Notes under the pieces: generated by a model
Told to the model about the DNA's origin: nothing
Database searches by the model: none
The model's input: the letters and a program-made list of their open reading frames with translations, nothing else
Position numbers and translations under genes: made by a program
Origin: Bacteroidales bacterium
GTDB taxonomy: Bacteria; Bacteroidota; Bacteroidia; Bacteroidales; ML635J-15
NCBI GenBank assembly: GCA_017620015.1
Contig: JAFZRE010000039.1
Coordinates: 1-64,000 of the forward strand
Direction: 5' to 3'
DNA: 64,000 bases
Shown here: positions 35,249-43,395 of the stretch, piece after piece
Layout: each line of letters begins with the position of its first letter
Numbering within the stretch: the first letter of the stretch is position 1

Positions 35249-35749
35249 TTACAATCCTTCGATTTCGTCTCGGCTTAAACCGGTAATCTTGCAAATTTCG
35301 TTTGTTTCGTAGCCAAGTGACTTCATTCTGGTGGCAGTCTGGATAAGATTCTTATGTACTGCTGATTCGTAAATTACTTGTTCATTTTTCTCCCATTCTT
35401 CCCAGTTGGTTTCGGAAAGGTAACGGGTTACTTGTTCACGAAGAGGGCTTAGGTTGTCCTCAATAACATAAATAACAGCATTTTCGTCTATTTGGTAATA
35501 GTCGTGAATAAGTATGTGACGCATTTTCACGATATTATCCCAAGGGGTATCTGGATGTTCTTTTCGGAATGCTTTAGTCAGTTTAAAAGCTGCCTCGCCA
35601 ATGATTTCTATGTTTTTTACAAGTCCGTAGAACTGCATTTTGTCAGCAACAAGTTCTTCCTTTGTCTTTCCTTCTGCAAAATTAAGGATAAGATTTGCCG
35701 CATTAAGAATATGTTCCAACCTCTCTCGGTCTCTAACTGGCTCTCTCAT
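35249..35749 (-). CDS. HepT-like ribonuclease toxin with an extra C-terminal tail
   Basis: 166 residues. HEPN-type RNase toxin of the MntA-HepT (type VII) system. The RX4HXY active site is RHILIHDY (R77, H82, Y84). IEIIGEAAFKL and HPDTPWDNIVKMRH are typical of DUF86/HepT. Known HepT proteins are about 110-140 residues; here a tail of ~45 residues (from about 122) ends in MKSLGYETNEICKITGLSRDEIEGL, like the C-terminal helix pair of Rpn/PDDEXK nucleases. Overlaps the mntA stop by 17 bases. Confidence 0.85.
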   Translation of the reverse strand: MREPVRDRERLEHILNAANLILNFAEGKTKEELVADKMQFYGLVKNIEIIGEAAFKLTKAFRKEHPDTPWDNIVKMRHILIHDYYQIDENAVIYVIEDNLSPLREQVTRYLSETNWEEWEKNEQVIYESAVHKNLIQTATRMKSLGYETNEICKITGLSRDEIEGL

Positions 35750-36032
35750 ATATCAGTATTTTGTCTTGATTGATGCTTTCGGCTATTCTTGGATATAAGG
35801 TTCCTTCAGGAACTATGTCAACGGGACGGTCAAGAATTTCTTCCAGTTCACAAATCATTGCAGCGTGCTTTAGAAGGCTTACCCTAGCATTGTCGTCGAA
35901 CTGCACAAGCAAGTCAACATCGCTCAACGGGGTTTCTTCGCCACGGGCAAACGAACCGAACAGCCAAGCTTTCTGTATTGGCTGTGTCTTGAAATAATCG
36001 GCAATCAGTTGTTGCATCATCTTGTTGCTCAT
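35733..36032 (-). CDS. MntA-like nucleotidyltransferase antitoxin
   Basis: 99 residues from MSNKMMQQLIADYF. Minimal nucleotidyltransferase with the GSX10DXD motif: GSFARGEETPLSDVD. In described MntA-HepT modules the antitoxin AMPylates the toxin tyrosine, here Y84 of HepT. An in-frame ATG at 36062 exists, but it would lie on or upstream of the -7 box, so the later ATG is chosen. The gene overlaps hepT by 17 bases, fitting translational coupling. Confidence 0.85.
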   Translation of the reverse strand: MSNKMMQQLIADYFKTQPIQKAWLFGSFARGEETPLSDVDLLVQFDDNARVSLLKHAAMICELEEILDRPVDIVPEGTLYPRIAESINQDKILIYERAS

Positions 36033-36059
36033 AGCTGTATTTATTTGTTGTTTGCGGTA

Positions 36060-36067
36060 CAAAGTTA
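36060..36067 (-). promoter_or_regulatory. -7 box for the mntA-hepT module
   Basis: Minus-strand TAACTTTG, 27 bases before the chosen mntA start. No exact -33 element. Confidence 0.5.
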
Positions 36068-36112
36068 TAATTTTTTTTATAATCGCGAATGAAATAATTA
36101 ATAGTGCAGTAC

Positions 36113-36142
36113 AAAAAATGGCCGTATCTCACGACACAGCCA
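36113..36142 (-). terminator. Intrinsic terminator of the candidate small RNA
   Basis: Stem TGGCTGTGTC / GATACGGCCA with GTGA loop, then T6, read on the minus strand. It separates this unit from the mntA promoter 46 bases downstream. Confidence 0.75.
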
Positions 36143-36235
36143 GTTTTACGATGATTTTTGTATGCCTTATAAAATTCAGTCTTTATTGAAATGAAAGTTT
36201 GTTCATCGTTGTGTAAATAAATGTAAATTAACTTT
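36113..36235 (-). ncRNA. Candidate ~120-nt small RNA upstream of mntA-hepT
   Basis: A promoter-like pair lies upstream on the minus strand: TTG (36273-36271), 21 bases, TACTTTTG (36249-36242). The transcript would end at a 10-bp hairpin with two G-U pairs and a GTGA loop (36142-36119), directly followed by a T6 tract (36118-36113). Between them is no ORF longer than 7 codons, but ACGATGA and TCATCGT can pair over 55-60 bases. It may be a leader RNA, a regulator of the toxin module or independent. Not matched to any known RNA family by eye. Confidence 0.4.
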
Positions 36236-36241
36236 GGATTC

Positions 36242-36273
36242 GCAAAAGTACTTCCGTTGCGATAGTTGTGCAA
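36242..36273 (-). promoter_or_regulatory. Promoter of the candidate small RNA
   Basis: Minus strand: TTG (36273-36271), 21 bases, -7 TACTTTTG (36249-36242). No annotated gene starts within 200 bases downstream except mntA, which has its own -7 box. Confidence 0.5.
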
Positions 36274-36340
36274 TCCCGAAAAATGATGAAAAGAGAGGGT
36301 GGAATTAACTATATGTTGTGAGTGTATGAGTACCTATTAT

Positions 36341-36913
36341 TTACTCTCTCTGCAAATCAATCCCCGTTCTTTTTACAATCGCTTTTGTCACAATGTAAAA
36401 AGCTACTGCCACTGAGATTCCGAAGCAGAATCCGACAAAGATGTCGGCAGGGTAGTGGACTGCGAGGTACATCCTTGAATATGTGACGATTGTTGCCCAG
36501 CATAGTGCTGTTATGGTGTACCATTTCTTGCGGATGAAAAGCAGGGTAATCAGTGCCAGTCCGAAACTGTTGGCAGCGTGTCCCGAGAAGAAGCCGTACA
36601 TTCCGCCGCGATAGTCGTTTACAATATGTACTTCGTTTTCTATTTCAATGTTATGCGATGGACGGTAACGCTGTACCGATTCCTTAACATTGTGCGAAAC
36701 GACATCAGTAGTGGCGAAGCACAGGGTTGCTGCAAGTATCGGAATCCAGCAGTATTTTCTAAACCGCCATATTGCAACTATGATGAAAAGTATAACCATA
36801 GGAATCCAGAACCAGTTGCTGCTTACCGCCCACATTATCGGGTCAAGCCAATCGGCGTGCAATCCGTTGATAAACAGTAGGATTTCGCGGTCTATGAGTT
36901 CAAGGGTTTCCAT
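36341..36913 (-). CDS. PAP2-family membrane phosphatase
   Basis: 190 residues, five or six membrane segments. The three phosphatase signatures are present: KESVQRYRP, FFSGHAANSF and SRMYLAVHYPADI. Such enzymes dephosphorylate lipid phosphates (undecaprenyl pyrophosphate or phosphatidylglycerol phosphate) on the outer face of the inner membrane; the substrate here is not determined. Its start follows the fic stop by one base. Confidence 0.9.
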   Translation of the reverse strand: METLELIDREILLFINGLHADWLDPIMWAVSSNWFWIPMVILFIIVAIWRFRKYCWIPILAATLCFATTDVVSHNVKESVQRYRPSHNIEIENEVHIVNDYRGGMYGFFSGHAANSFGLALITLLFIRKKWYTITALCWATIVTYSRMYLAVHYPADIFVGFCFGISVAVAFYIVTKAIVKRTGIDLQRE

Positions 36914-36914
36914 T

Positions 36915-37655
36915 TTATTCGTGCAGGTCGTTTAGCAGTTCCGAATTGAAATATTTCAGCCATTGTGTGTATGTGTCCTGCGCAGATTTCATTGTATCGA
37001 CAAGGTATCCAGGAGTGTGACTGTATTCGCGCAATCCTCTGTAGTAGAACATTTTGTGGTCGTTGTCGATAATGAATGGGATTATATTGTTGCGCAGGCA
37101 TTCGCGGAAAAGTATCAGTCTGCCCACGCGTCCGTTGCCGTCTTGGAATGGGTGTATGCTTTCAAAAATGTGGTGATATTTCGCCAGCGTTTCTACGCTT
37201 ACTTCCTTTTGCGACAAATACCAATCTGAAAGGTCATTCATTTCCTTTTCTACATCTTGAGGAAGAGTTGTTTGCGTGTTCCCAACTTCGTTTGCAAGTT
37301 TTTTCCAGTCGCCTACATTAAAATATGGTTTCTGCGCATCGGCAGTTCCTGTCTTGATGATTTTGTGGAATTGCTTTATGATTTCATTTCCGAGAGGCAT
37401 TTCTATTGTGTCGATAAGGTAGTCGAAAGCAATGAAATGGTTTGTTGTTTCGATAATGTCATCGACTGGGATTGCTTCTTCGCTACCGAACCCGATAGTG
37501 CGGGTTTCGAATATGTATCGGGTTTGTTCTTCCGACAGTTTGCTGCCTTCGATTCGGTTCGAGTTGTAGGCGAGTTTTACCTGAGTCTTGTGGTAAATTC
37601 CGCCTTTGCGCTTGACATTCCGCTCGTCGATGAGAAGTTCTGTGAGTCTGTTCAT
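36915..37655 (-). CDS. Fic-family AMPylase with N-terminal inhibitory helix (class II)
   Basis: 246 residues. Active-site motif HPFQDGNGRVGR about residue 165, with the catalytic His. The self-inhibitory motif (S/T)xxxE(G/N) appears as SNRIEG near residue 33, which places it in class II. Transfers AMP (or another NMP) to a protein target, unknown here. Lies between obgE and the PAP2 gene and on the same strand as both; 4 bases after obgE. Confidence 0.9.
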   Translation of the reverse strand: MNRLTELLIDERNVKRKGGIYHKTQVKLAYNSNRIEGSKLSEEQTRYIFETRTIGFGSEEAIPVDDIIETTNHFIAFDYLIDTIEMPLGNEIIKQFHKIIKTGTADAQKPYFNVGDWKKLANEVGNTQTTLPQDVEKEMNDLSDWYLSQKEVSVETLAKYHHIFESIHPFQDGNGRVGRLILFRECLRNNIIPFIIDNDHKMFYYRGLREYSHTPGYLVDTMKSAQDTYTQWLKYFNSELLNDLHE

Positions 37656-37659
37656 AGGA

Positions 37660-38655
37660 TTATTCGTTCAATGCCTTCCAGATTAAGTCTTTTAGCTTGT
37701 CGATGTTCTTGTGTGCCACCGACGAAATGAAGACGGTTTCAATTTTTTCGGGCAATTCCTTCGAGAGCATTTCCTGAAGTTCGTCGTCGATGAGGTCGCA
37801 CTTGGTGACGGCAAGGATGCGCTTCTTGTCGAGCAGTTCGGGGTTGTACTGCGTGAGTTCGTTGAGCAGCACTTCGTATTCGTTGCGGATGTCCTTGGTG
37901 TCGGCTGGAACCATGAATAGCAGTATCGAGTTGCGTTCTATGTGACGCAAGAATCTAAGTCCCAGACCTTTGCCCTGACTTGCACCTTCAATGATTCCGG
38001 GGATGTCGGCCATTACAAACGACTTGTAGTCGTGGTAGGCGACGATTCCGAGGTTAGGCACTAGCGTGGTGAAAGGGTAGTCGGCAATTTCTGGCTTTGC
38101 TGCCGATACAACCGACAGTAATGTCGATTTGCCTGCATTTGGGAAACCTACGAGACCGACATCGGCAAGCACTTTCAACTCGAGGATTACGGTCTTCTCA
38201 ATTCCTGGTTCGCCTGGTTGCGAGAATTTTGGTGCCTGGTTGGTTGCCGTTTTGAATTCGGCGTTGCCAAGTCCGCCACGACCACCTTTGAGGAGGATAA
38301 TTTCCTGGTCGTTCTCGGTGACTTCGCAGAGCACTTCGCCGGTGTATTCGTCACGGGCGATGGTTCCGAGCGGCACATCGAGGGTTATGTCCTTGCCGTT
38401 TGCGCCTGTGCATAATGCGCCGCTTCCGTTGGTGCCGTTCTCAGCGAAGATGTGACGGTTGTATTTCAGGTGCAGCAAAGTCCACACGTTGGTTGTGCCG
38501 TGCAGGATGATGTGTCCGCCACGTCCGCCGTTTCCGCCATCTGGACCGCCTTTCTCGACGAATTTCTCGTGACGGAAGTGCATGGAACCTGCGCCGCCCG
38601 CTCCCGAACGACAATATATCTTTACGTAATCTACAAAATTGGATGTGGTTGCCAT
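37660..38655 (-). CDS. obg: GTPase Obg
   Basis: 331 residues. N-terminal glycine-rich Obg fold ([41 protein letters not shown]), then a G domain: G1 [12 protein letters not shown]3 [10 protein letters not shown]4 TKCD. It lacks the OCT extension of some relatives, as is normal for the shorter form. Acts in late large-subunit ribosome assembly and stress control. It probably leads the obg-fic-PAP2 group. Confidence 0.96.
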   Translation of the reverse strand: MATTSNFVDYVKIYCRSGAGGAGSMHFRHEKFVEKGGPDGGNGGRGGHIILHGTTNVWTLLHLKYNRHIFAENGTNGSGALCTGANGKDITLDVPLGTIARDEYTGEVLCEVTENDQEIILLKGGRGGLGNAEFKTATNQAPKFSQPGEPGIEKTVILELKVLADVGLVGFPNAGKSTLLSVVSAAKPEIADYPFTTLVPNLGIVAYHDYKSFVMADIPGIIEGASQGKGLGLRFLRHIERNSILLFMVPADTKDIRNEYEVLLNELTQYNPELLDKKRILAVTKCDLIDDELQEMLSKELPEKIETVFISSVAHKNIDKLKDLIWKALNE

Positions 38656-38664
38656 GGGATTATT

Positions 38665-39741
38665 TTAGTGTATAAATCTAATTTGTAAGTTTAATTTTAG
38701 CCAAAATTCACCATCTTTTTCGTATATTTCTCCAAAATTATGCCTACTAGTTGATGGTGTTTCAAAACCAGTGTTATAAAAAAGATAATCTTCTAAATCG
38801 TTTCTGTCGTAAAAATGGTAGCATACAATATCTCCATTTTCTTTTACTACAAGATATCCACCATTCGCATCATATCGTCCTGACCATACATTAGATGATG
38901 TCATGCCAAGTGCTGAAGTTAGAAGCATTTGTTTCATTTTGTGTGCATAAAAATCCATAGTGTTAGGGAATCCACACGGGTTTATAAGTGTGACCTTTTC
39001 TATAATGTCAGACATTGAGCGACCAGAATGGCTATAGTATTCAATAAGGCAGTATCCTAAAATCGTATCCAAACTGCAATCAATATAGTGTAAATTGTTT
39101 TTGAACACTTTATTAACTACATCTACATATGTAATTTCGCCATTATTCCTATATAATATTTCAAACTTTTTTGAAAATAGAGACTCTTTATTAAAATCTT
39201 CAATTTGTTTTTTGTTAAGACCCTTGATTTTATACAAGAAATTGGTGCTGTCTTTGTTGCTGTTGAATAATGTTGATTTTCCTCCTAATTTTGATTTTAT
39301 ACTGAATCCTAATTTGTGTTCCATTCCTGAACGTATGTCATGGATTACCATTCGTAGGTCTGCTTTATCTTGTGATTTTGCTTTTATTGAAAAACAGTTA
39401 ATGCTATTCATAAACTGTTCAATATCAGGAAATGATAGAGTTTTGCCTTTAGGAGGGTTGGCTGTAATAATATAGTTGTATAGTGTTTGTGCTATTTGAG
39501 AGAAATATTCTCTTGATATTGATATTTCATTGTTTGCACCGATTATTTTGATTTTATTGTTATTTATCTTATAGCAGAATTCTTCCGAATTATTTTCAAT
39601 GCGTAGGATTTCTTTAATTATATAGTATAAATTTTCTATTTTATTTAATTGACCATCAGCACTATTTACTTTGCCATCTGCAAGCAATTTAAATAGCGTA
39701 TATATTTCACTCCATTCTCCTTTATTTCCTGTTAGTGCCAT
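38665..39741 (-). CDS. HpaII-like type II restriction endonuclease (predicted C^CGG)
   Basis: 358 residues, which I recall as about the length of R.HpaII. It starts with GNKGEWSEIYTLFKLLADGK, the characteristic start of the RE_HpaII family. The core SFPDIEQFMNSI..KADLRMVIHDIRSGMEHKLGFSIKSKLGGKSTL carries an acidic/Lys pattern expected of the nuclease (D..E-x-K around GFSIKSK). It overlaps the cognate methyltransferase gene by 20 bases. It should cut unmethylated CCGG. Base composition is visibly more AT-rich than the flanking obg and gcvT genes, suggesting acquisition. Confidence 0.88.
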   Translation of the reverse strand: MALTGNKGEWSEIYTLFKLLADGKVNSADGQLNKIENLYYIIKEILRIENNSEEFCYKINNNKIKIIGANNEISISREYFSQIAQTLYNYIITANPPKGKTLSFPDIEQFMNSINCFSIKAKSQDKADLRMVIHDIRSGMEHKLGFSIKSKLGGKSTLFNSNKDSTNFLYKIKGLNKKQIEDFNKESLFSKKFEILYRNNGEITYVDVVNKVFKNNLHYIDCSLDTILGYCLIEYYSHSGRSMSDIIEKVTLINPCGFPNTMDFYAHKMKQMLLTSALGMTSSNVWSGRYDANGGYLVVKENGDIVCYHFYDRNDLEDYLFYNTGFETPSTSRHNFGEIYEKDGEFWLKLNLQIRFIH

Positions 39742-40954
39742 GTTTTTTCGGTGTGTTGATTTCTAATTGTTTTATTATTTCTTTTGCAGTGGCTTGTATT
39801 GCAGGAACTGCTACAGAATTACCAAATTGTTTGTATGCAGATGCGTCTGCAACTGGAATTATATATGAATCGGGAAAACCTTGTAATCTAGCCCATTCTC
39901 TTGGAGTCATTCTTCTCCAACCATCACGATTAACTTCTCCTTTTATTTTGGTTATGGGAGTAAAATCTTGCAGTCTTTTGTCAATTACAATATTTCTTTC
40001 TCGTCCCATTCCACCAACTACGATTGCATTTGCAATTCCATCATCGGGAATAATTTCATATCCGAATCCGTTTCCCTTGTCCTCGTGTCTCTTTTTATGA
40101 TTAATTAATGTTTGTATGTATTGGGTTGATAAATAGTATTTTACAGAAACGGTTTCTTCTTCTCTTATGTCAATAAATCGTTTTGTGTTGTCTGTTGGTT
40201 TGGGATATGAAAAACTATTAACATTTAAATCTTTTCTAAATCCAACAATATATATTCTTTCCCTATGTTGAGGAACTCCGAAATTCATTGCATTTACAAT
40301 TTCTGGGTCTGGAACATAGTACTCCAAATCGTTTCTTAATACATTTAAAATTGTTTCAAGAGTACGACCTTTATCATGGATTTTTAAACCTTTTACATTT
40401 TCTAGGAAAAATGCTTTGGGCTTTTTACGTTTTATGATTTCTGCAACATCAAAAAATAATGTACCCCTTGTTTCTTCAAATCCTTTGCGTTTGCCTGCTA
40501 ATGAAAATGCTTGACAAGGAAATCCTGCGCAAAGAATGTCGAAATCGTCAGGAATAAATTGTTTGGTTCTTTCTTTGGTAATGTCCCCGAAAGGAACTTC
40601 TCCAAAATTTGTGAAATATGTTTTTTGTGCTTGTATGTCCCATTCCGAAGAATATACACATTTGCCACCTAAATTTTGCATGGCGATACGGAATCCGCCA
40701 ATTCCTGCAAATAAATCAATGAATGTGAATTTGTAATTGTTTTGCGGTGGAAATGGAACTCCAAATACTTGAGTAAATAATCCACCATATTCAGGAATAG
40801 GTTCTGCTGCAATCTCGGAATTACAAGTATGTTCTTCGATAGCATCATTTCTATATGTATATTCAAATTTGCTTCCTTTGTTTTGCAGATAATGCGAAAG
40901 GATAGCACCTTTTTCATCAATTTCAATAATATTATTGGTTATATTTTTGCCCAT
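39722..40954 (-). CDS. HpaII-like DNA (cytosine-5) methyltransferase (predicted CCGG)
   Basis: 410 residues. Motif I FIDLFAGIGGF, motif IV with catalytic Cys GFPCQAFSLAGKRKGF, motif VI FFLENVKGL, motif VIII QHRERIYIVGF, motif IX/X REWARLQGFPDSY and QFGNSVAVPAI. The region KYYLSTQYIQTL..GNGFGYEIIPDDGIANAIVVGGMGRERN is very close to M.HpaII as I recall it, so the target is predicted to be CCGG. An N-terminal extension of ~75 residues precedes motif I and is longer than that of M.HpaII. It protects host DNA from the linked endonuclease. Confidence 0.93.
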   Translation of the reverse strand: MGKNITNNIIEIDEKGAILSHYLQNKGSKFEYTYRNDAIEEHTCNSEIAAEPIPEYGGLFTQVFGVPFPPQNNYKFTFIDLFAGIGGFRIAMQNLGGKCVYSSEWDIQAQKTYFTNFGEVPFGDITKERTKQFIPDDFDILCAGFPCQAFSLAGKRKGFEETRGTLFFDVAEIIKRKKPKAFFLENVKGLKIHDKGRTLETILNVLRNDLEYYVPDPEIVNAMNFGVPQHRERIYIVGFRKDLNVNSFSYPKPTDNTKRFIDIREEETVSVKYYLSTQYIQTLINHKKRHEDKGNGFGYEIIPDDGIANAIVVGGMGRERNIVIDKRLQDFTPITKIKGEVNRDGWRRMTPREWARLQGFPDSYIIPVADASAYKQFGNSVAVPAIQATAKEIIKQLEINTPKKHGTNRK

Positions 40955-40977
40955 TATGAATATTAGATAGTTATGAT

Positions 40978-41157
40978 TTATGTCCTTAATATTTCATCAA
41001 AAATATATTGATACATTACTATCATATTTTCTCCCATTCCATATTGAACTAATTTGATAGTTTTGTCAAGTTCTTCTTGATTTAAATTCCTTCCCAAGAC
41101 TATTTTCGCTTCATTTTGTATGTCGTCAGTATCTATGGAATATACTATTTCACTCAT
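40978..41157 (-). CDS. 59-residue small ORF leading the restriction-modification cassette
   Basis: A complete ORF (MSEIVYSIDTDDIQNEAKIV..YIFDEILRT) ends 23 bases before the methyltransferase start, same strand and same AT-rich composition. Acidic helix-rich composition, with LNQEELDKTIKLVQYGMGENMIVMYQYI forming one long helix. It has no HTH like the classical C (controller) proteins of type II systems, so a regulatory role is only inferred from position. It could also be a short leader gene or the remnant of a larger one. Confidence 0.6.
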   Translation of the reverse strand: MSEIVYSIDTDDIQNEAKIVLGRNLNQEELDKTIKLVQYGMGENMIVMYQYIFDEILRT

Positions 41158-41181
41158 TTTTAGAAAACTATGCTATTTTTC

Positions 41182-41216
41182 AAAAAAGAACCCCGGAACC
41201 GAGATTCCGAGATTCT
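41182..41216 (-). terminator. Terminator after gcvT
   Basis: Minus strand AGAA-tct-CGGAA..TTCCG-ggg-TTCT two-part hairpin followed by T6, 25 bases past the gcvT stop. It also isolates the restriction-modification cassette from gcvT transcription. Confidence 0.55.
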
Positions 41217-41240
41217 TAATTATGGAAACAAATGTATTTC

Positions 41241-42371
41241 TTACTTAACCTGTGGCATCTGGTCCTTGAAGAGCGGAGTCTTCTTTACTTCGGCCTTAAC
41301 CTTCTTGCCGCGGATGTCGATGTAGATTTCTGTTCCTTCCTTCCAGAATCCACGGTTGAGGTATGCCATACCGATACCCTTCTTCATCATTGGCGACATT
41401 GCACCCGAAGTAACATGACCTATTTCGTTGCCTTCTGCATCGTAAACAAGGTATTCGGGACGTGGAATTCCACGGTCAACGAGGATGAAGCCCTTCAACA
41501 TCTTGCTTGTGCCTTCTGCTTTCAGTTTCTCGTGGTATGCACGGTTGGTGAAATCGTTGCCGTCAACAAACTTGGTAATCCATCCAAGACCAGCTTCGAT
41601 TGGTGAGGTTGTGTCGTTGATGTCGTGTCCGTAGAGGCAGAATCCCATTTCGAGGCGGAGAGTGTCGCGTGCGCCAAGACCTATCATCTTGATGCCGAAT
41701 TCTTCACCAGCTTCGAGAACAGCCTTCAACAGCTTGTCGGCGTACGGGTTCTTTGCGTAGATTTCGCATCCGCCTGCACCAGTGTAACCAGTTGTCGAGA
41801 AGATAACTTCTGGAATACCAGCAAATTCGATAATCTTGTTGGTGTAGTATTCCATGTCGATTACATTAGCCTTTGTGAGTTTCTGCATAGCCTTCAGAGC
41901 GTAAGGACCCTGAACAGCGAGCTGGCAGTATTCGTCGGATGCGTTTACGATGTCCTGTCCGACCTTCAAGCCCATCTTTTCTGCTATTGCGATGCACCAG
42001 TTCCAGTCCTTGTCGATGTTAGCAGCGTTTACAACGAGGAAATACTTTTTGTCGTTGATTCTGTAAACCAGCAGGTCGTCAACGATACCGCCGTCGTTGT
42101 TAGGCAGGCACGAGTACTGAACCTTACCGTCGGTGAGGTCGGCAACATTGTTCGAAGTAACCTTCTGTACGAAGTCGAAAGCCTTGTCGCCTGTTACCCA
42201 GAATTCGCCCATGTGAGAAACATCGAAAACGCCGATATGTTCGCGGCAGAAGATGTGCTCGTCGTTTATGCTAGTGTACTGGATTGGCATGTTGAAGCCA
42301 GCGAAAGGTGCCATCTGTGCGCCCTGTGCGATGTGAAACTGCGTGAAGGCAGTGGTTTTGATTTCTTCCAT
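41241..42371 (-). CDS. gcvT: Glycine cleavage system aminomethyltransferase (T protein)
   Basis: 376 residues. Tetrahydrofolate-dependent step of glycine cleavage. FDVSHMGEFWVTG, CLPNNDGGIVDDLLVYRI, CQLAVQGPYALKAMQ, FSTTGYTGAGGCEIYA with the catalytic acidic region, GLGARDTLRLEMGFCLYGHDI and PRPEYLVYDAEGNEIGHVTSGAMSP. The other gcv genes are not in the window. It has a -7 box about 45 bases upstream and its own terminator. Confidence 0.95.
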   Translation of the reverse strand: MEEIKTTAFTQFHIAQGAQMAPFAGFNMPIQYTSINDEHIFCREHIGVFDVSHMGEFWVTGDKAFDFVQKVTSNNVADLTDGKVQYSCLPNNDGGIVDDLLVYRINDKKYFLVVNAANIDKDWNWCIAIAEKMGLKVGQDIVNASDEYCQLAVQGPYALKAMQKLTKANVIDMEYYTNKIIEFAGIPEVIFSTTGYTGAGGCEIYAKNPYADKLLKAVLEAGEEFGIKMIGLGARDTLRLEMGFCLYGHDINDTTSPIEAGLGWITKFVDGNDFTNRAYHEKLKAEGTSKMLKGFILVDRGIPRPEYLVYDAEGNEIGHVTSGAMSPMMKKGIGMAYLNRGFWKEGTEIYIDIRGKKVKAEVKKTPLFKDQMPQVK

Positions 42372-42416
42372 TATGTTATGTCTTTAAGTTTTTAATGAAT
42401 TTTTGAAAAATTTGGG

Positions 42417-42424
42417 GCAAAGAT
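42417..42424 (-). promoter_or_regulatory. -7 box for gcvT
   Basis: Minus-strand TATCTTTG, 45 bases before the gcvT start. No glycine riboswitch pattern was recognised in the short leader. Confidence 0.5.
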
Positions 42425-42594
42425 AAGATTTTTATTTGAGCCAGTTTCATTTTTGTGAAATTATTTTGAGGTATTTTGATTCAGTTTTGTGTATAAATAT
42501 GTTTATAATATGCCTCCTTTCCCCGCCTAAAAAAACTATCCGTTTGGCATTTTTTTTATAAACTTGCGAACTTTTTTAATTAGAGAATAATAGG

Positions 42595-43395
42595 ATGGAA
42601 GCTATATTTACGCCTGAATTTTTCAATACGATGCTGATTATCATGGCAGCAGTGGGGTTGGTTGTGTTCGTTTCGCTTTACTTTGTCGATGCTGGTTACG
42701 GCAAGATGATTTCGGCAAAGTGGGGACCCGCAATGCCAAACAAGTGGGGGTGGATGCTGATGGAATGCCCGGTGTTCATTATCGTGCTCTACCTTTGGTG
42801 GACTGCCGCACCCGAAGTCAAATATAACGTACCGTACCTGTTGTTCTTCCTGTTCTTCGAACTGCACTATTTCCAGCGTTCGTTCATCTTCCCGTTCTTG
42901 CTCAAGGGCAAGTCGAAGATGCCGATTGCGATAATGGCGATGTCGGTAATATGGAACCTGATAAACGGCTACATCCAGGGTTACTGGCTGTTCCACCTTG
43001 CACCTGCAAATCCAACATATAGTGTGCTGTATTCTACCGACTGGCTCACGAGCTGGCAGTTTATCGCAGGAACTATCATTTTCTTTACCGGAATGTTCAT
43101 CAACTTGAATTCCGACCATGTTATCCGCCATCTGCGCAAGCCCGGCGATACCAACCATTATCTTCCAAAGAAAGGTATGTATAGGTATGTCACCAGCGCC
43201 AACTATTTCGGCGAAATTACCGAATGGCTCGGCTTTGCAATCCTTACCTATTCTTGGGCAGGAGCCTTGTTCTTCTGGTTCTCGTGCTGCAACCTTGTTC
43301 CCCGTGCAAATTCCATATACCACAAGTACGAGAATGAATTCGCTGAGGAGTTCAATGGAAAGAGATTGAAGAGGATTATACCGTTTATTTATTAA
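42595..43395 (+). CDS. 3-oxo-5-alpha-steroid 4-dehydrogenase family protein (SRD5A-like)
   Basis: 266 residues, about seven membrane segments. The C-terminal half has the steroid 5-alpha-reductase block: VTSANYFGEITEWLGFAILTYSWAGALFFWFSCCNLVPRANSIYHKYENEF ends in IIPFIY, matching the NADPH-binding end of human SRD5A1/2 (ANFFGEITEW..RA..HHEWY..IIPFLF). FELHYFQRSFIFP and NLNSDHVIRHLRKPGD also match. It would reduce the double bond of a 3-oxo-4-ene steroid or bile-acid intermediate, or possibly another isoprenoid lipid. Single gene, divergent from gcvT. Confidence 0.85.
   Translation: MEAIFTPEFFNTMLIIMAAVGLVVFVSLYFVDAGYGKMISAKWGPAMPNKWGWMLMECPVFIIVLYLWWTAAPEVKYNVPYLLFFLFFELHYFQRSFIFPFLLKGKSKMPIAIMAMSVIWNLINGYIQGYWLFHLAPANPTYSVLYSTDWLTSWQFIAGTIIFFTGMFINLNSDHVIRHLRKPGDTNHYLPKKGMYRYVTSANYFGEITEWLGFAILTYSWAGALFFWFSCCNLVPRANSIYHKYENEFAEEFNGKRLKRIIPFIY

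Noticed and set aside
36119..36142. Resemblance of GTGTCGTGAGAT in the small-RNA hairpin to a conserved 16S rRNA segment
   Set aside because: Only about 12 bases match, and the surrounding sequence is not rRNA; chance similarity.
35914..36273. 119-residue minus-strand ORF overlapping mntA
   Set aside because: It crosses the mntA promoter, the candidate small RNA and the terminator hairpin, and the part inside mntA is in another frame.
42372..42594. Possible glycine riboswitch before gcvT
   Set aside because: The leader between the -7 box and the start is only about 40 bases, and no tandem aptamer core was seen.
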